Of a stretch of DNA of 61,056 bases, positions 7,474 through 16,485 are shown piece after piece. The stretch covers positions 1 through 61,056 of the forward strand of contig JAQTRS010000006.1 of NCBI GenBank assembly GCA_028711705.1, in the 5' to 3' direction. Under the pieces are notes generated by a model that did not search any database, was not told the DNA's origin, and was given only the letters and a program-made list of their open reading frames with translations. Position 1 is the stretch's first letter, and every line of letters begins with the position of its first letter. Both the position numbers and the translations under genes were made by a program. Origin of the DNA: Candidatus Moraniibacteriota bacterium. Lineage in GTDB: Bacteria; Patescibacteriota; Minisyncoccia; Moranbacterales; UBA1568.

Positions 7474-9374
7474 TGGGTATGTGCTGTTTTGGTTGCGATA
7501 TGCGGTAGCGGTATATGAGCGAGGAGTTGCGTATCGGTATGTACACGCAGGGCGTTTACGATAGCGATCACGTCGATAACTTCCTGAAGGATGGCGCCGA
7601 GCGCGGGCGGGATATAACCCAAGGAGGCGAAGATCATGAGCGTGATGGAGAGCCCTATGCCGATGAAGATACCTTGATGCGCGACCGTCAGGACTTTTTT
7701 TCCGATATGGAACGCCTCGACGACGCGCTCGAGCGTATTGACCGTGATAACGACATCGCCCGCTTCGGAAGCGGCGCTCGAACCGCGTGTTCCGAGCGCG
7801 ATGCCCATATCGGCCTCTATGAGGGCCGGGGCGTCATTGATGCCATCACCCACCATGATGATGGGTGAAAATTTCCCCTTGAGGGCGCGTATCTCCTTGA
7901 TTTTGTCTTCCGGCAGGCATCCGGAACGATACTCCGTGATACCCGTACGCTCTGCGATATGTTTGGCCACCGTTTCTTTGTCGCCGGTAAGCATGACGAT
8001 TTTTTCTATGCCCGACTGTGTGAGGGAATGAAAAAGGTATTTGACTTCGCTGCGGATGATGTCGGCGAAATGGATGTCGCCGATGATTTTTTCTTGGGTG
8101 GCGAGGTAGGTGATCATGATGCCCAGGTTTTTGGAAGTCTCATGCTTTAATATCAGATCGTTTTCGATGGGAACCCCCTTCGCTTCAAGGAACGAAGGAC
8201 TTCCGAAAAAATACAAGACCCCATCGATGCTTCCGGACACGCCCTTACCGATGACTTCCTCGAAGTGTTCGGGTAGAGAGAGACTTACGCCCTGTTTTTT
8301 GGCGTGCTCGGTAAGGGCATGGGCGATGATGTGCGCGGAGAACTGTTCGATGGAGGCTGCTATGCGGAGAGTGTCTTTTTTTGCCATACTATACGCATCG
8401 ATAGATTGCACCTGCGGGGTGCCGAGCGTCAGTGTGCCGGTCTTGTCGAAGACGAACACGCGGGCATTACCGAGGTGTTCGAGTGCGCCGCCGTTTTTTA
8501 TCATGATGCCCCGTTTGGCAGCGCGACTGATGCCGGAAGCGAAGGCGATGGGGGTGGCAAGTATGAGCGGGCAGGGGGTTGCGACCACCAGTACCGCCAA
8601 AACCCGCAGCGGATCACCCGAAACGAGCCATGCCAGGAACGCGAAGCACAGAGTGATCAGCGTGAAGCGCGCGCTGTACGTATCCGCCATGCGCACGAAC
8701 GGAGCTTCATTGGATTGTGCTTCTTTGACGAGCCTGACGATGTGTTCGTATTGGCTGTTTTGGCTGGTGGCCGAAGCCTTGATTTCGATCACTCCTGATT
8801 GATTGACGCTCCCGCTCATGATACGCATAGGAGCTTGCTTGAAAAGCGGCATCGATTCTCCGGTGAGTGTGCTTTCATCGATGGTCGTCTCTCCATGTAT
8901 GATGATGCCGTCGACCGGAATAATCTCTCCCGGACGTACGATGAGTATGTCTTCCGGCTGGATCGATTCAATGGGGACGTTGATAAGTGTTTCGCCATCT
9001 TTTTTATATGCTTTGCTCGGTGCTTTGGCGAGAAGCTCGGTGATTTCTTTGCGAGCGCGTTGGAAGGCGATATACTCGAGCGATTCCCCGGTAGCGAGCA
9101 TCAGGAGGATGATGATACCCACCAGGTATTCCTGGAGCATGGCTGAAGCGATGATGGCCGTGATAGCGATGACATCGATGCCGAAATGGCGCCTCGCGAA
9201 TGAGGCGAGTATCTGGTAGGCGAGCGGGAGGCTTCCGAAAATGAGTGCGAAAAAGAGGATGGCATGAGCGGCATCTTTTCGGTGATTCACTAAAAAAAGC
9301 GATGCGACACCCAAACTGAGAAGCAATGTTATCGGAAGCGCGATCTTCCAGATGAATCTTCTTGTATCGTTCAT
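7470..9374 (-). CDS. Heavy-metal P1B-type ATPase
   Basis: A 634-residue P-type ATPase of the metal-translocating branch. It has the actuator motif TGES (171-174), the membrane motif TPCPLILATP (Cys268-Pro-Leu), the phosphorylation site DKTGTLT (Asp310) and GDGINDAP (509-516). Six to eight membrane segments are placed as in P1B pumps. There is no N-terminal metal-binding domain, and the usual His-Pro dipeptide of the nucleotide domain appears replaced in SIEQFSAHIIAHAL. The CPL rather than CPC motif and a His-rich tail (HIPLPHIATKTAHTH) make metal choice uncertain (Zn, Co or Cd more likely than Cu). It starts three bases after the ABC permease stop, hence probably one operon. Confidence 0.88.
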   Translation of the reverse strand: MNDTRRFIWKIALPITLLLSLGVASLFLVNHRKDAAHAILFFALIFGSLPLAYQILASFARRHFGIDVIAITAIIASAMLQEYLVGIIILLMLATGESLEYIAFQRARKEITELLAKAPSKAYKKDGETLINVPIESIQPEDILIVRPGEIIPVDGIIIHGETTIDESTLTGESMPLFKQAPMRIMSGSVNQSGVIEIKASATSQNSQYEHIVRLVKEAQSNEAPFVRMADTYSARFTLITLCFAFLAWLVSGDPLRVLAVLVVATPCPLILATPIAFASGISRAAKRGIMIKNGGALEHLGNARVFVFDKTGTLTLGTPQVQSIDAYSMAKKDTLRIAASIEQFSAHIIAHALTEHAKKQGVSLSLPEHFEEVIGKGVSGSIDGVLYFFGSPSFLEAKGVPIENDLILKHETSKNLGIMITYLATQEKIIGDIHFADIIRSEVKYLFHSLTQSGIEKIVMLTGDKETVAKHIAERTGITEYRSGCLPEDKIKEIRALKGKFSPIIMVGDGINDAPALIEADMGIALGTRGSSAASEAGDVVITVNTLERVVEAFHIGKKVLTVAHQGIFIGIGLSITLMIFASLGYIPPALGAILQEVIDVIAIVNALRVHTDTQLLAHIPLPHIATKTAHTH

Positions 9375-9377
9375 ATC

Positions 9378-10589
9378 TTATTTGTATCTCAATGCGTCAA
9401 GCGGGTCGATGTGACTCGCTTTGCGGGCCGGGAAGACACCGGTCAGGAATCCGACAAAGGATCCAAACACGACGATGGCCACGACAAACCACAACGGGCT
9501 ATAAAAGAGGCTCACGGATTGCCCTCCGAAGCGTGAAGCGACCAGGTTGATGAGCAGGTTGAAGGCGGCGCCGGCAGATATGCCGAAGATAACGCCGAAC
9601 ACGCCGCCCAAAAACCCCATGAGGCTTGCCTCGACGATGAACATGAGCGAAACGCTGGTCTTAGATGCCCCGATAGATTTCATGATGCCGATTTCTTCCG
9701 TTCGCTCCAAAAGCGCGATGGTCATAGTATTGAACATACCGATCGCACTCACGACGAGCGCGATGATGCCGAAGAGCATGAGGACGATCTGGATGATGCG
9801 GAAGACCTTGTTGGCCTGATCGACCGTCTCGGAAATGGAGGAGGCGAGGAGGTTCATGGAAACGATGTTTTCACGGACGGAGGGCATGACATTGGTCGAC
9901 TGACACTTGACTTTGAGTTGACTGAGATGTGTATAGGCCGCCGCGTCGATGGTGTCCAGTGGGACATAGGCGATATTCTCTTCATTATCCACGATGCCGG
10001 CTATGGTATAGGTGTGGGTAAATTTTTTCCCCTGAGATGCATCCGTGCCGCTGTATTGTTCAGTAGTGTTATCGCTTTGTTCGAAGAGCGTAAGTGCGAA
10101 TTGCTTGCCGATCATATCCTGAGGCTCTTTGCCGAAGATATTGGCGATGGCGGAAGTGAGGACGACCGTGTCTTCGGTTTTCGTTTCGTTCGGAAAGCTT
10201 CCGGCGAGCATTTTCTTTCCGCTGAGACGGAGGAATGAAGCCTGGCTGCCGGTGGTTTCAAGATCGAAGATAATCGAATCGAACTTTCCTTGACTGGAAA
10301 GCGATACGGCCGGAACGACATCGTTTACGCCCGGTATCTCGCGGAGCGTTTGTGTCATTTCGTTATCCAGCACCGGGGAATCGCTCCCGGCGGGCGCTAT
10401 GTCGAGCGTCACGAGCGAATCGGACGTGGTGATGCGTTCCAAAAGGGTCTTTTGAAGGCCGTAACCGAAAGAAACAAGGAATAAGATGGCGGCGATACCG
10501 ATGCTCATACCGAATACTGTCAATAGTGTCCGCATGGTGCGGGCCTTGAACATACGGAGGGAGAGTTTGATGAGGTCAAAAAAGCGCAT
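9378..10589 (-). CDS. MacB/FtsX-like ABC transporter permease
   Basis: 403 residues with one N-terminal membrane helix (RTLLTVFGMSIGIAAILFLV), a large extracytoplasmic domain (about residues 45-270, MacB periplasmic-core type) and three C-terminal helices with the FtsX-family pattern (ALLERTEEIGIMKSIGASK in the cytoplasmic loop). It should pair with the ATPase encoded upstream on the same strand. Such mechanotransmission transporters export lipoproteins or peptides or act on the cell wall. A palindromic element lies between the two genes. Confidence 0.87.
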   Translation of the reverse strand: MRFFDLIKLSLRMFKARTMRTLLTVFGMSIGIAAILFLVSFGYGLQKTLLERITTSDSLVTLDIAPAGSDSPVLDNEMTQTLREIPGVNDVVPAVSLSSQGKFDSIIFDLETTGSQASFLRLSGKKMLAGSFPNETKTEDTVVLTSAIANIFGKEPQDMIGKQFALTLFEQSDNTTEQYSGTDASQGKKFTHTYTIAGIVDNEENIAYVPLDTIDAAAYTHLSQLKVKCQSTNVMPSVRENIVSMNLLASSISETVDQANKVFRIIQIVLMLFGIIALVVSAIGMFNTMTIALLERTEEIGIMKSIGASKTSVSLMFIVEASLMGFLGGVFGVIFGISAGAAFNLLINLVASRFGGQSVSLFYSPLWFVVAIVVFGSFVGFLTGVFPARKASHIDPLDALRYK

Positions 10590-10607
10590 AAGCGGGTGTG
10601 GAGTTGT

Positions 10608-10710
10608 GAATTATCGTATATCTTATTCTTCGGAGTACGGATATTTTTCTGCTGAAAAATTCCTCGTGCCCGCCTCGCCAGCCTCCTCAAAATAAGATAT
10701 ACGATAATTC
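10608..10710. repeat. Hairpin element with conserved core, copy 1
   Basis: Perfect 20-bp arms (10608-10627 and 10691-10710), then a 4-base mismatch and a further GGAG/CTCC pairing, enclose a core that begins GTACGGATATTTTT and is close to the cores at 33311, 50635 and 54163. The 3' part of this core is shorter than in the other copies. The element lies between the ABC ATPase and permease genes of one transcription unit. Confidence 0.85.
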
Positions 10711-10726
10711 GCCAATAGGGAGATTA

Positions 10727-12031
10727 TTAATACTTAAGCAACATGATCATTTCCAATTCACGTACCAGCTTCTCGGCGGTTCCCTTGTGCAGGCCGACGC
10801 CGCCGAGGATTTTCGGCGCATCGAGTTTGTGCTTGAGCTCGAATTGATTGATCTTGCTCTCCACCCTCTGTTTGAGGAATGTCTGCAGTCTTAGCGCTTG
10901 TTCAGGATTGATATGCAGGTGCAATAGGTCGATCAGGTATGTTGCAAGTCCCGGAAGGGCCGCTTCCGGTGATTCTTGGATATTTTTGGATTGCTGCATG
11001 ATGTTGCGTATCCTTTCGGAGAAGGAAGTAGCGCGTTGTTTGTTCCATCCAGCCCCGCCGTTGTCTAGGTCGGCATCGAGGCGTTCGGTCAGTTGGCTGG
11101 CATCGATATTGTTAAATAAGAGCTCCTTAAGCAGGCTTTCTGCCATGTTGACCTGTTCTTCCCGAAGCTCTGAGAGGGTATGGTTGAGGAGTTGTTTCGC
11201 TTTGAAGGGGATGAGTAAGATGTTCATCTGTTGCGATGAGAGGTTCTTGAAGGAGTGCATGAGCATCTTGAGCTCATTGGGTACTTCCACCGGATCCGAT
11301 TTGATCTCTTCTTGCGCCACCTCTATAGGGCGTTTTTCCTCATGGATTTCCTCGCTCACCACCATGCCGTCTTTCATGTGGAGGACGCGATCGGCATAGA
11401 CAAGATGTTCCGGATTGTGAGTCACCATGATGATCGTTTTCTTATCCACGTCATTGAGTTCTTTGAGGAGCGTGAGCACGTTCTGCGCGGATTCGCTGTC
11501 GAGGTTACCGACTGGTTCATCGGCCAGGATGATTTCGGGATTATTGATGAGCGATCGGGCGATGGCGACGCGCTGTTTTTGGCCGCCGGATAGTTGATTC
11601 GGAAATTTGTCGGCTTGTTCGGCGATGCCGAAACGACGCAGCAGGCGCATGCCCTCGGCACGTCGTGACGAGGGGCTTTCGCCACGGAAAATTTTCGGAA
11701 GGCAGACGTTATCGATGATGGTGAGCGAGGGGATAAGGTAGAACGCCTGAAAGATCATGCCTATTTTCGTCTGGTGGAGTTCAAGCTCTTGTTTTTCGTT
11801 CATCTGCGAAAGCGATATGTCCTGCACAGTGACATTGCCATAGGTGGCGCGCTGCAGCCCGGAGATGGAATACAAAAGCGTGGACTTTCCGCAGCCGGAA
11901 GGACCATAGATGATGATATATTCCTTGGGGAAAATTTTGAGATTGGTTTCCTCAAGCGCGCGCATTTCATTGGATTTGCCCTGGTTATAGATGACGCGCA
12001 ATTTATCGACGCTGATGACCGGTTCGACCAT
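10727..12031 (-). CDS. ABC transporter ATP-binding protein with long C-terminal helical extension
   Basis: 434 residues. Residues 1-225 form a LolD/MacB-type ATPase with Walker A GPSGCGKST, signature LSGGQKQRVAIARSL and Walker B ILADEPVGNLD followed by a switch His (MVTHNPEH). The remaining 200 residues are helical and charged, with no recognised domain, much longer than in LolD (about 230 residues). It should energise the permease encoded downstream. A -10 box TATAAT lies upstream on the minus strand. Confidence 0.87.
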   Translation of the reverse strand: MVEPVISVDKLRVIYNQGKSNEMRALEETNLKIFPKEYIIIYGPSGCGKSTLLYSISGLQRATYGNVTVQDISLSQMNEKQELELHQTKIGMIFQAFYLIPSLTIIDNVCLPKIFRGESPSSRRAEGMRLLRRFGIAEQADKFPNQLSGGQKQRVAIARSLINNPEIILADEPVGNLDSESAQNVLTLLKELNDVDKKTIIMVTHNPEHLVYADRVLHMKDGMVVSEEIHEEKRPIEVAQEEIKSDPVEVPNELKMLMHSFKNLSSQQMNILLIPFKAKQLLNHTLSELREEQVNMAESLLKELLFNNIDASQLTERLDADLDNGGAGWNKQRATSFSERIRNIMQQSKNIQESPEAALPGLATYLIDLLHLHINPEQALRLQTFLKQRVESKINQFELKHKLDAPKILGGVGLHKGTAEKLVRELEMIMLLKY

Positions 12032-12198
12032 AAGGAAGGAGTAGTTTTTATTTTGATCGGATGTGTGAATGATATGTCCATTATACTATAAAGATGATGG
12101 AATACATATATGCATCCCGCTGGATTTTTCACAATGCTTGACGGTTTGTATGTGCGTGATATAGTAGCATCATGAGTTAATCTTTTCAAAATAAAAAT

Positions 12199-14637
12199 AT
12201 GCGAAGTCTTACGACGGGGGCATTAGGGGTATATATGGGAGGGGTGTTTTGCGCATGCCTCCTATCAGTATCTATCGCGCATGCACAAGAAGCACCAGTA
12301 ACACCTGTTAATAAAGGTGTTTTTTTGAACACTCTGACCGTTGCTACCGTCAATGTTTCGGACGTTAAGCTCGTGCGGCAGGAGGGAAAGGCACTGACTG
12401 TCGCTTTTTCGATTTCAAATCGTGAAGGCGTGCAACCGAAGGTTATTTATGCGGTTAATCTTGTACAGAAAGATGGTTCCGGACAAGATATTACTGTCGA
12501 TCGAAAGGTGTATGATGATGTGTTGAGTATCGGGACTAATGATGTCGCGCATAAGGAGATCACCTATGTTGCACCGGACTATCTTCAGGGCACCTATTTC
12601 ATCAAAGTAGAGGCTCGTAATCCGGAAGGACTGATTTTCGGTATGTCACAAATACCTAATGCCATTACCTTTTCCGGCACGGGTGAATATATCCGTATCA
12701 ATCCTACAGCATGTTTTCTGACTGTGGATGGAGAAAACAAGAACACGCATTATGCGCTTGCGCAGGGTGTCGATATTTCTCAGGATGAAACCCTTACGGC
12801 TCATTGTCCTTTGCAGAGCGCCTTCTCAACAGCGCAGACGATAACCCCGTTTTTTGTGAGTCGTTATCGTTCCGCATTCGGCAAAGTCGTTCACAATGAC
12901 GCTCTAGAACCTTTGACAATGCAGCCCGGTCAATCATTGGATTTTGCCGTTAAACTACCTCGGCTGACCGAGCCTCAAGCCTATGAAAGTACCCTGACTT
13001 TTGTGGATAGTGAGAGCAAGGCCGTTTCTTCCTCTATAGATTTCCACTATGTTCTGCGAGGGGAGAGCGCTACCATCCAAAATATCATTCTTGATAAGGA
13101 TGGGTATATGGAAAACGGAACCGCTTTGGTAACCTTCGTATGGAGCGGATCAGCAGACAGGTTTCTCGGTTCAAGAATAGGATCGAATGGAGCCGACAAG
13201 GAAATTTCTGCGATTATCACATTGAGCGATGATGAGAAAAATCCCTGCGCCGAATCTTTGACACATACGCTCGATGTCAATCGCACGGGCGGTAAGGAGA
13301 GTATTTCCCTTCCTATTACTCGCAACTGTCGCAATCCGGTAGTCAGTGCCAAGATTGTTGATCAAGACGGCAGAATGTTGGCGGAGAGTACGTATGATAT
13401 TCGATCAGAAGATACGTTTCCGACCGATGCCGCGACATTAGATGCCTCGATGTTGAAAAAGAGCGTATGGATAGCGGTTGTGTATGCTATAGCCTTTCTC
13501 TTGATTATGACATTGCTCGTATATCTGATGCGGAGACATAAACGGTCAGGTATGATGGTGTTGCTTGGTTTTATGATCAGTGCCGGAGTGCTATTGGGCG
13601 GTGCTGAAGTGAGGGCGGATACGTTTTTTGTTGCGAAGACGGGTGGCGAAGATACTCTCTTTACGACGTTTACGGCGAACTTGGACCAAGCGCTGTATGA
13701 GCCGGGAGGGAATATTACCGCGTCGGGAACCTATGCGTTTTCAGTATGTTCTAATGGTCAAGAGGCCACTCCTTTTATCACCGTCACGCTTACAGCAACT
13801 ATCAATGGCGTAACCAAAGATATTCTCAATAAATCGGCTGATTTTACGGCTCAAAACGTCAGGGGTATATACAGCTCAATCATCGATGCCTCCGCGAAGT
13901 TTGAGGATGAGGATGAAGATGCTGGCACGGGTGGGATACTGATTCCTTACGCGGTTGCCGCTTCTTCGGGAACTGACGGCGTATGCGGCACAGCGAATGG
14001 CAAAGTATATGCAGAAAGCCAATCAGGCTATGGCGCCGACACGCAATGCGCGGTAGGGAATTCTACCAATCCGGCATTTCCAGCAGTGGGCGGGGTCGCT
14101 TCGTGGATATGTCGGGGTTCGGGTGGCGGATCGGATGAGGCGTGTTCTGCGACGCGTGATCGACCTTTGGTGCTCAAGATCTGTCCTGCAAACCCTCTTC
14201 CGCAGTTGACGATCAATCAAGGAGAATCCAGGATGTTGGAGCTTGATTATGATGCGAGGACCGATTGTTTCGATACGTCGTCAATCGCGATTCCCGTCCC
14301 TGCCACCTCTTGGGGTAAGGTCGATACCAATAATGTCATAGCCTCGCTGAATCCATCAAACGGTGCGAAGAACGCGTTGGTAACTGCTGCTGTAGACGGA
14401 ATTTTGGCCAGCAGAACAGCAACAATCAAGGCAACCTATATGACAGAAACCGCGGATGTTGTCGTGACGGTCGTGTCGATTCCGCAACCTTGCATTTGCG
14501 ATCCGGCAACCCTCGACAATACGTGCGATACGGATACTTTCACGGCATATACCCCTGTGGGTACATGTGTCCCGCAGGTGTGCACCGGCAGAAAGAGTTG
14601 TCGCCTGCTTTGGAAGGAAGTGCCGCCCGCGAATTAG
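12199..14637 (+). CDS. Large surface protein with internal membrane span and Cys-rich C-terminal half
   Basis: 812 residues in two halves. Residues 1-30 are a signal peptide ending near HAQEAP; residues 30-420 are beta-rich and extracytoplasmic; residues 425-447 are a membrane helix followed by LMRRHKRSG. A second hydrophobic stretch (452-474) ends in GGAEVRA and looks like an internal signal peptide. The C-terminal half has Cys-rich repeats (W-I-C-R-G-S-G-G-G type) and ends with CICDPATLDNTCDTD and further Cys residues. It resembles two secreted proteins joined end to end, and an internal ATG pair at 13552-13557 could start the second. Function unknown; surface or adhesion role inferred. Confidence 0.6.
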   Translation: MRSLTTGALGVYMGGVFCACLLSVSIAHAQEAPVTPVNKGVFLNTLTVATVNVSDVKLVRQEGKALTVAFSISNREGVQPKVIYAVNLVQKDGSGQDITVDRKVYDDVLSIGTNDVAHKEITYVAPDYLQGTYFIKVEARNPEGLIFGMSQIPNAITFSGTGEYIRINPTACFLTVDGENKNTHYALAQGVDISQDETLTAHCPLQSAFSTAQTITPFFVSRYRSAFGKVVHNDALEPLTMQPGQSLDFAVKLPRLTEPQAYESTLTFVDSESKAVSSSIDFHYVLRGESATIQNIILDKDGYMENGTALVTFVWSGSADRFLGSRIGSNGADKEISAIITLSDDEKNPCAESLTHTLDVNRTGGKESISLPITRNCRNPVVSAKIVDQDGRMLAESTYDIRSEDTFPTDAATLDASMLKKSVWIAVVYAIAFLLIMTLLVYLMRRHKRSGMMVLLGFMISAGVLLGGAEVRADTFFVAKTGGEDTLFTTFTANLDQALYEPGGNITASGTYAFSVCSNGQEATPFITVTLTATINGVTKDILNKSADFTAQNVRGIYSSIIDASAKFEDEDEDAGTGGILIPYAVAASSGTDGVCGTANGKVYAESQSGYGADTQCAVGNSTNPAFPAVGGVASWICRGSGGGSDEACSATRDRPLVLKICPANPLPQLTINQGESRMLELDYDARTDCFDTSSIAIPVPATSWGKVDTNNVIASLNPSNGAKNALVTAAVDGILASRTATIKATYMTETADVVVTVVSIPQPCICDPATLDNTCDTDTFTAYTPVGTCVPQVCTGRKSCRLLWKEVPPAN

Positions 14638-14672
14638 GATGAGGGTATAGGGAAATGTCTGTGTTCCGCAAA

Positions 14673-14702
14673 AAAGCAGTTTTTTGAAGACTGCTTTTTT
14701 GT
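14673..14702 (+). terminator. Rho-independent terminator
   Basis: AAGCAGT and ACTGCTT arms with a T-rich loop, followed by a T-run. It closes the 812-residue surface-protein gene. Confidence 0.75.
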
Positions 14703-14774
14703 GGGCTATTGGGTGGATGAGCTGCGCTTCGGGTGTGGTATACTATGGAAGTAGGGCCTTTACGTATTTGTCTT

Positions 14775-15509
14775 ATGGCTTTTTTCGACAACATTTTTTC
14801 TGCCCAGAATCCCGCAATGAGGTTGGGGTTCAAGATGCACGATGGAGTGAGCGATTTCGTGGCACGCTACTTGAAGCAGCTCAAATTCGGACTGCTGGTT
14901 TTAGCGCACGCAAGCCTATTGGGATTATTTTTTCCGCAATTCGCGAGGGATTTCGGCGAAGTCGGGAGGAATCTCTTATTGGTGATAATGCTCGTCAGTC
15001 CGTTGTCTAAGATTTTCCGTATGAGGATCCTGTATCAGATGATGAGTCTGCGCCGGGAGCTCGGCATCTGGTTTGCCTATCTGGCGATCGTGCACGGCGT
15101 CGGGTATATTCTCGATCCTGAGTGGTTTTCCGTATTTATCGCACCCTTCGTATCTGATCCGCTGTCCATTATGCCGCGATACATTTTCGGTATCATCGCT
15201 TTGATTCTGACACTGCCCCTTCTTATCACCTCCAACAATCTCTCACTCCGGCTCCTGAAGGGCAATTGGAAGCGGGTGCATTGGCTGACCTATCCTATGT
15301 TCGCCTTTGTGCTTGCCCATAGTTTTCTTCCGGACAGTTCCAAAGGTATGGGTGTATTGTTCGCCTGGATTCAGTTCGGCATCGTTTTCGGCGGATATGT
15401 TTTCCTTAAGATGCTAGCGAAAAACAATTTCTTGACGCCGCTGCGGGAGGTGAATGAATATGTCGGGCAGCAGTATCGGGAGTATCAAAGTAAAAAGCAG
15501 ATTTCCTAG
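14775..15509 (+). CDS. Ferric-reductase-like transmembrane protein (MsrQ/YedZ type)
   Basis: About 244 residues with six hydrophobic segments and the pattern of ferric-reductase-like haem membrane proteins: LRRELGIWFAYLAIVHG in one helix, NWKRVHWLTYPMFAFVLAHS in another, whose His residues could ligate b-type haem. The family passes electrons across the membrane, as MsrQ does for the methionine sulfoxide reductase MsrP. No MsrP partner is next to it; a DsbA-like thiol protein follows. Start 14775 is preferred over 14733 or 14745 because a -10 box TATACT lies at 14739-14744. Confidence 0.72.
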   Translation: MAFFDNIFSAQNPAMRLGFKMHDGVSDFVARYLKQLKFGLLVLAHASLLGLFFPQFARDFGEVGRNLLLVIMLVSPLSKIFRMRILYQMMSLRRELGIWFAYLAIVHGVGYILDPEWFSVFIAPFVSDPLSIMPRYIFGIIALILTLPLLITSNNLSLRLLKGNWKRVHWLTYPMFAFVLAHSFLPDSSKGMGVLFAWIQFGIVFGGYVFLKMLAKNNFLTPLREVNEYVGQQYREYQSKKQIS

Positions 15510-15540
15510 GATGGGAGTAGCATAAAGAAAGGAAAATTCA

Positions 15541-15564
15541 TAATCATAATCATAATCATAATCA
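15541..15564. repeat. Hexanucleotide repeat (TAATCA)x4
   Basis: Four perfect TAATCA units followed by the related TACATA, eight bases before the start codon of the DsbA-like gene. Slippage would change the length of the region just upstream of the start. Confidence 0.9.
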
Positions 15565-15572
15565 TACATATC

Positions 15573-16370
15573 ATGAATCAAGAGACTATACCGGCAGCAA
15601 ATCAGAGTCATCCACTGCAAAAGCCGCTCATGCTCATCGCCATCGCTGTCATGTTTGCGGGTATTTTGGTAGCCGGGGCCATTGTTGCGACCCAGATATT
15701 GCCGATGCCGTCACTCCTTAAGAGTGAGGATGCCGCAGTAATACCGATCGATGAGGATCAAAAGTCCGCTCCGAAGGAAGTCAAAGATGGCATTGTTTCG
15801 CTTTCGCTCGGCAATGACCCGGTGCTCGGTGATAAAACGAAGGCGAAGATCGCCATCATTGAATTCAGTGATTATGAGTGTCCGTTCTGCAAGAAATTTC
15901 ACACAGAAACGCTCGATACGCTTATAAAGGACTATGTCGATACCGGTAAGGCCGTGCTTTCTTTCAAGGATTTCCCGCTCAGCTTCCATGAGCCGATGGC
16001 GAGTAAGGAAGCAGCGGCTGCCAACTGCGTACAGAAACTCTCAGGGGATAAGACCTATTTTTCATACAGCGCTTTGTTGTATAAGAATACGGCGACGAAT
16101 GGCAAGGGTATGACCGATACGAAAATGACGGACCTTGCTATCGGCTTGGGCATTCCCCGTGAAGTATTTGCGGATTGCGTGACCAAAAACGATTTCAAGG
16201 ACGAAATCGAGCAGGATCTTGCGGAAGGTGAGGAGGCCACCGTGACCGGTACCCCTGCGTTCATTATCGGTACGCTCGGGAGCGACGGGTCTGTGACGGA
16301 TGGCGTGAAGCTTGTGGGTGCGCAGCCTCTGGAGGCCTTCAGGAAAGCCTTGGATGCGCAATTGCAATAG
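15573..16370 (+). CDS. Membrane-anchored DsbA-like thiol-disulfide oxidoreductase
   Basis: 265 residues: a cytoplasmic N-terminus, one membrane anchor (about residues 20-45) and a DsbA/thioredoxin-fold domain with FSDYECPFCKKFH, giving a Cys-Pro-Phe-Cys redox centre, and a later cis-Pro loop in VTGTPAFIIG. It probably forms or isomerises disulfides in exported proteins; the window encodes several Cys-rich or Cys-pair exported proteins. A second DsbA-like protein lies at 41431-42144. A short TAATCA repeat precedes the start. Confidence 0.88.
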   Translation: MNQETIPAANQSHPLQKPLMLIAIAVMFAGILVAGAIVATQILPMPSLLKSEDAAVIPIDEDQKSAPKEVKDGIVSLSLGNDPVLGDKTKAKIAIIEFSDYECPFCKKFHTETLDTLIKDYVDTGKAVLSFKDFPLSFHEPMASKEAAAANCVQKLSGDKTYFSYSALLYKNTATNGKGMTDTKMTDLAIGLGIPREVFADCVTKNDFKDEIEQDLAEGEEATVTGTPAFIIGTLGSDGSVTDGVKLVGAQPLEAFRKALDAQLQ

Positions 16371-16398
16371 GTGTGCTTTGGACGTGAGATATGTTTGT

Positions 16399-16427
16399 TT
16401 GACAGAAGTCAAAAAATGCGCTATAAT
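16399..16427 (+). promoter_or_regulatory. Consensus sigma70 promoter of the CAP-domain gene
   Basis: TTGACA (16399-16404), a 17-base spacer and TATAAT (16422-16427), a perfect match to the housekeeping consensus. The transcript would begin near 16434, eight bases before a strong hairpin. Confidence 0.85.
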
Positions 16428-16441
16428 GGCTACAGATAAAT

Positions 16442-16472
16442 GAAACGGGTGCCCCAACGGGGAACCCGTTTC
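16442..16472 (+). promoter_or_regulatory. 5'-UTR hairpin before the CAP-domain gene
   Basis: GAAACGGGT and ACCCGTTTC pair perfectly with an inner CCC/GGG stem, followed by only a short T-run (CTTTG). It could protect the mRNA 5' end, act as a weak attenuator, or hold a regulator. The spacing to the ATG at 16486 is 13 bases and no Shine-Dalgarno sequence is seen. Confidence 0.6.
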
Positions 16473-16485
16473 TTTGTATCCTCCT

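Noticed and set aside
8110-8802. Plus-strand ORF of 230 codons
   Set aside because: It runs antisense to the P-type ATPase, whose motifs are clear; low-complexity Met/Ser-rich translation.
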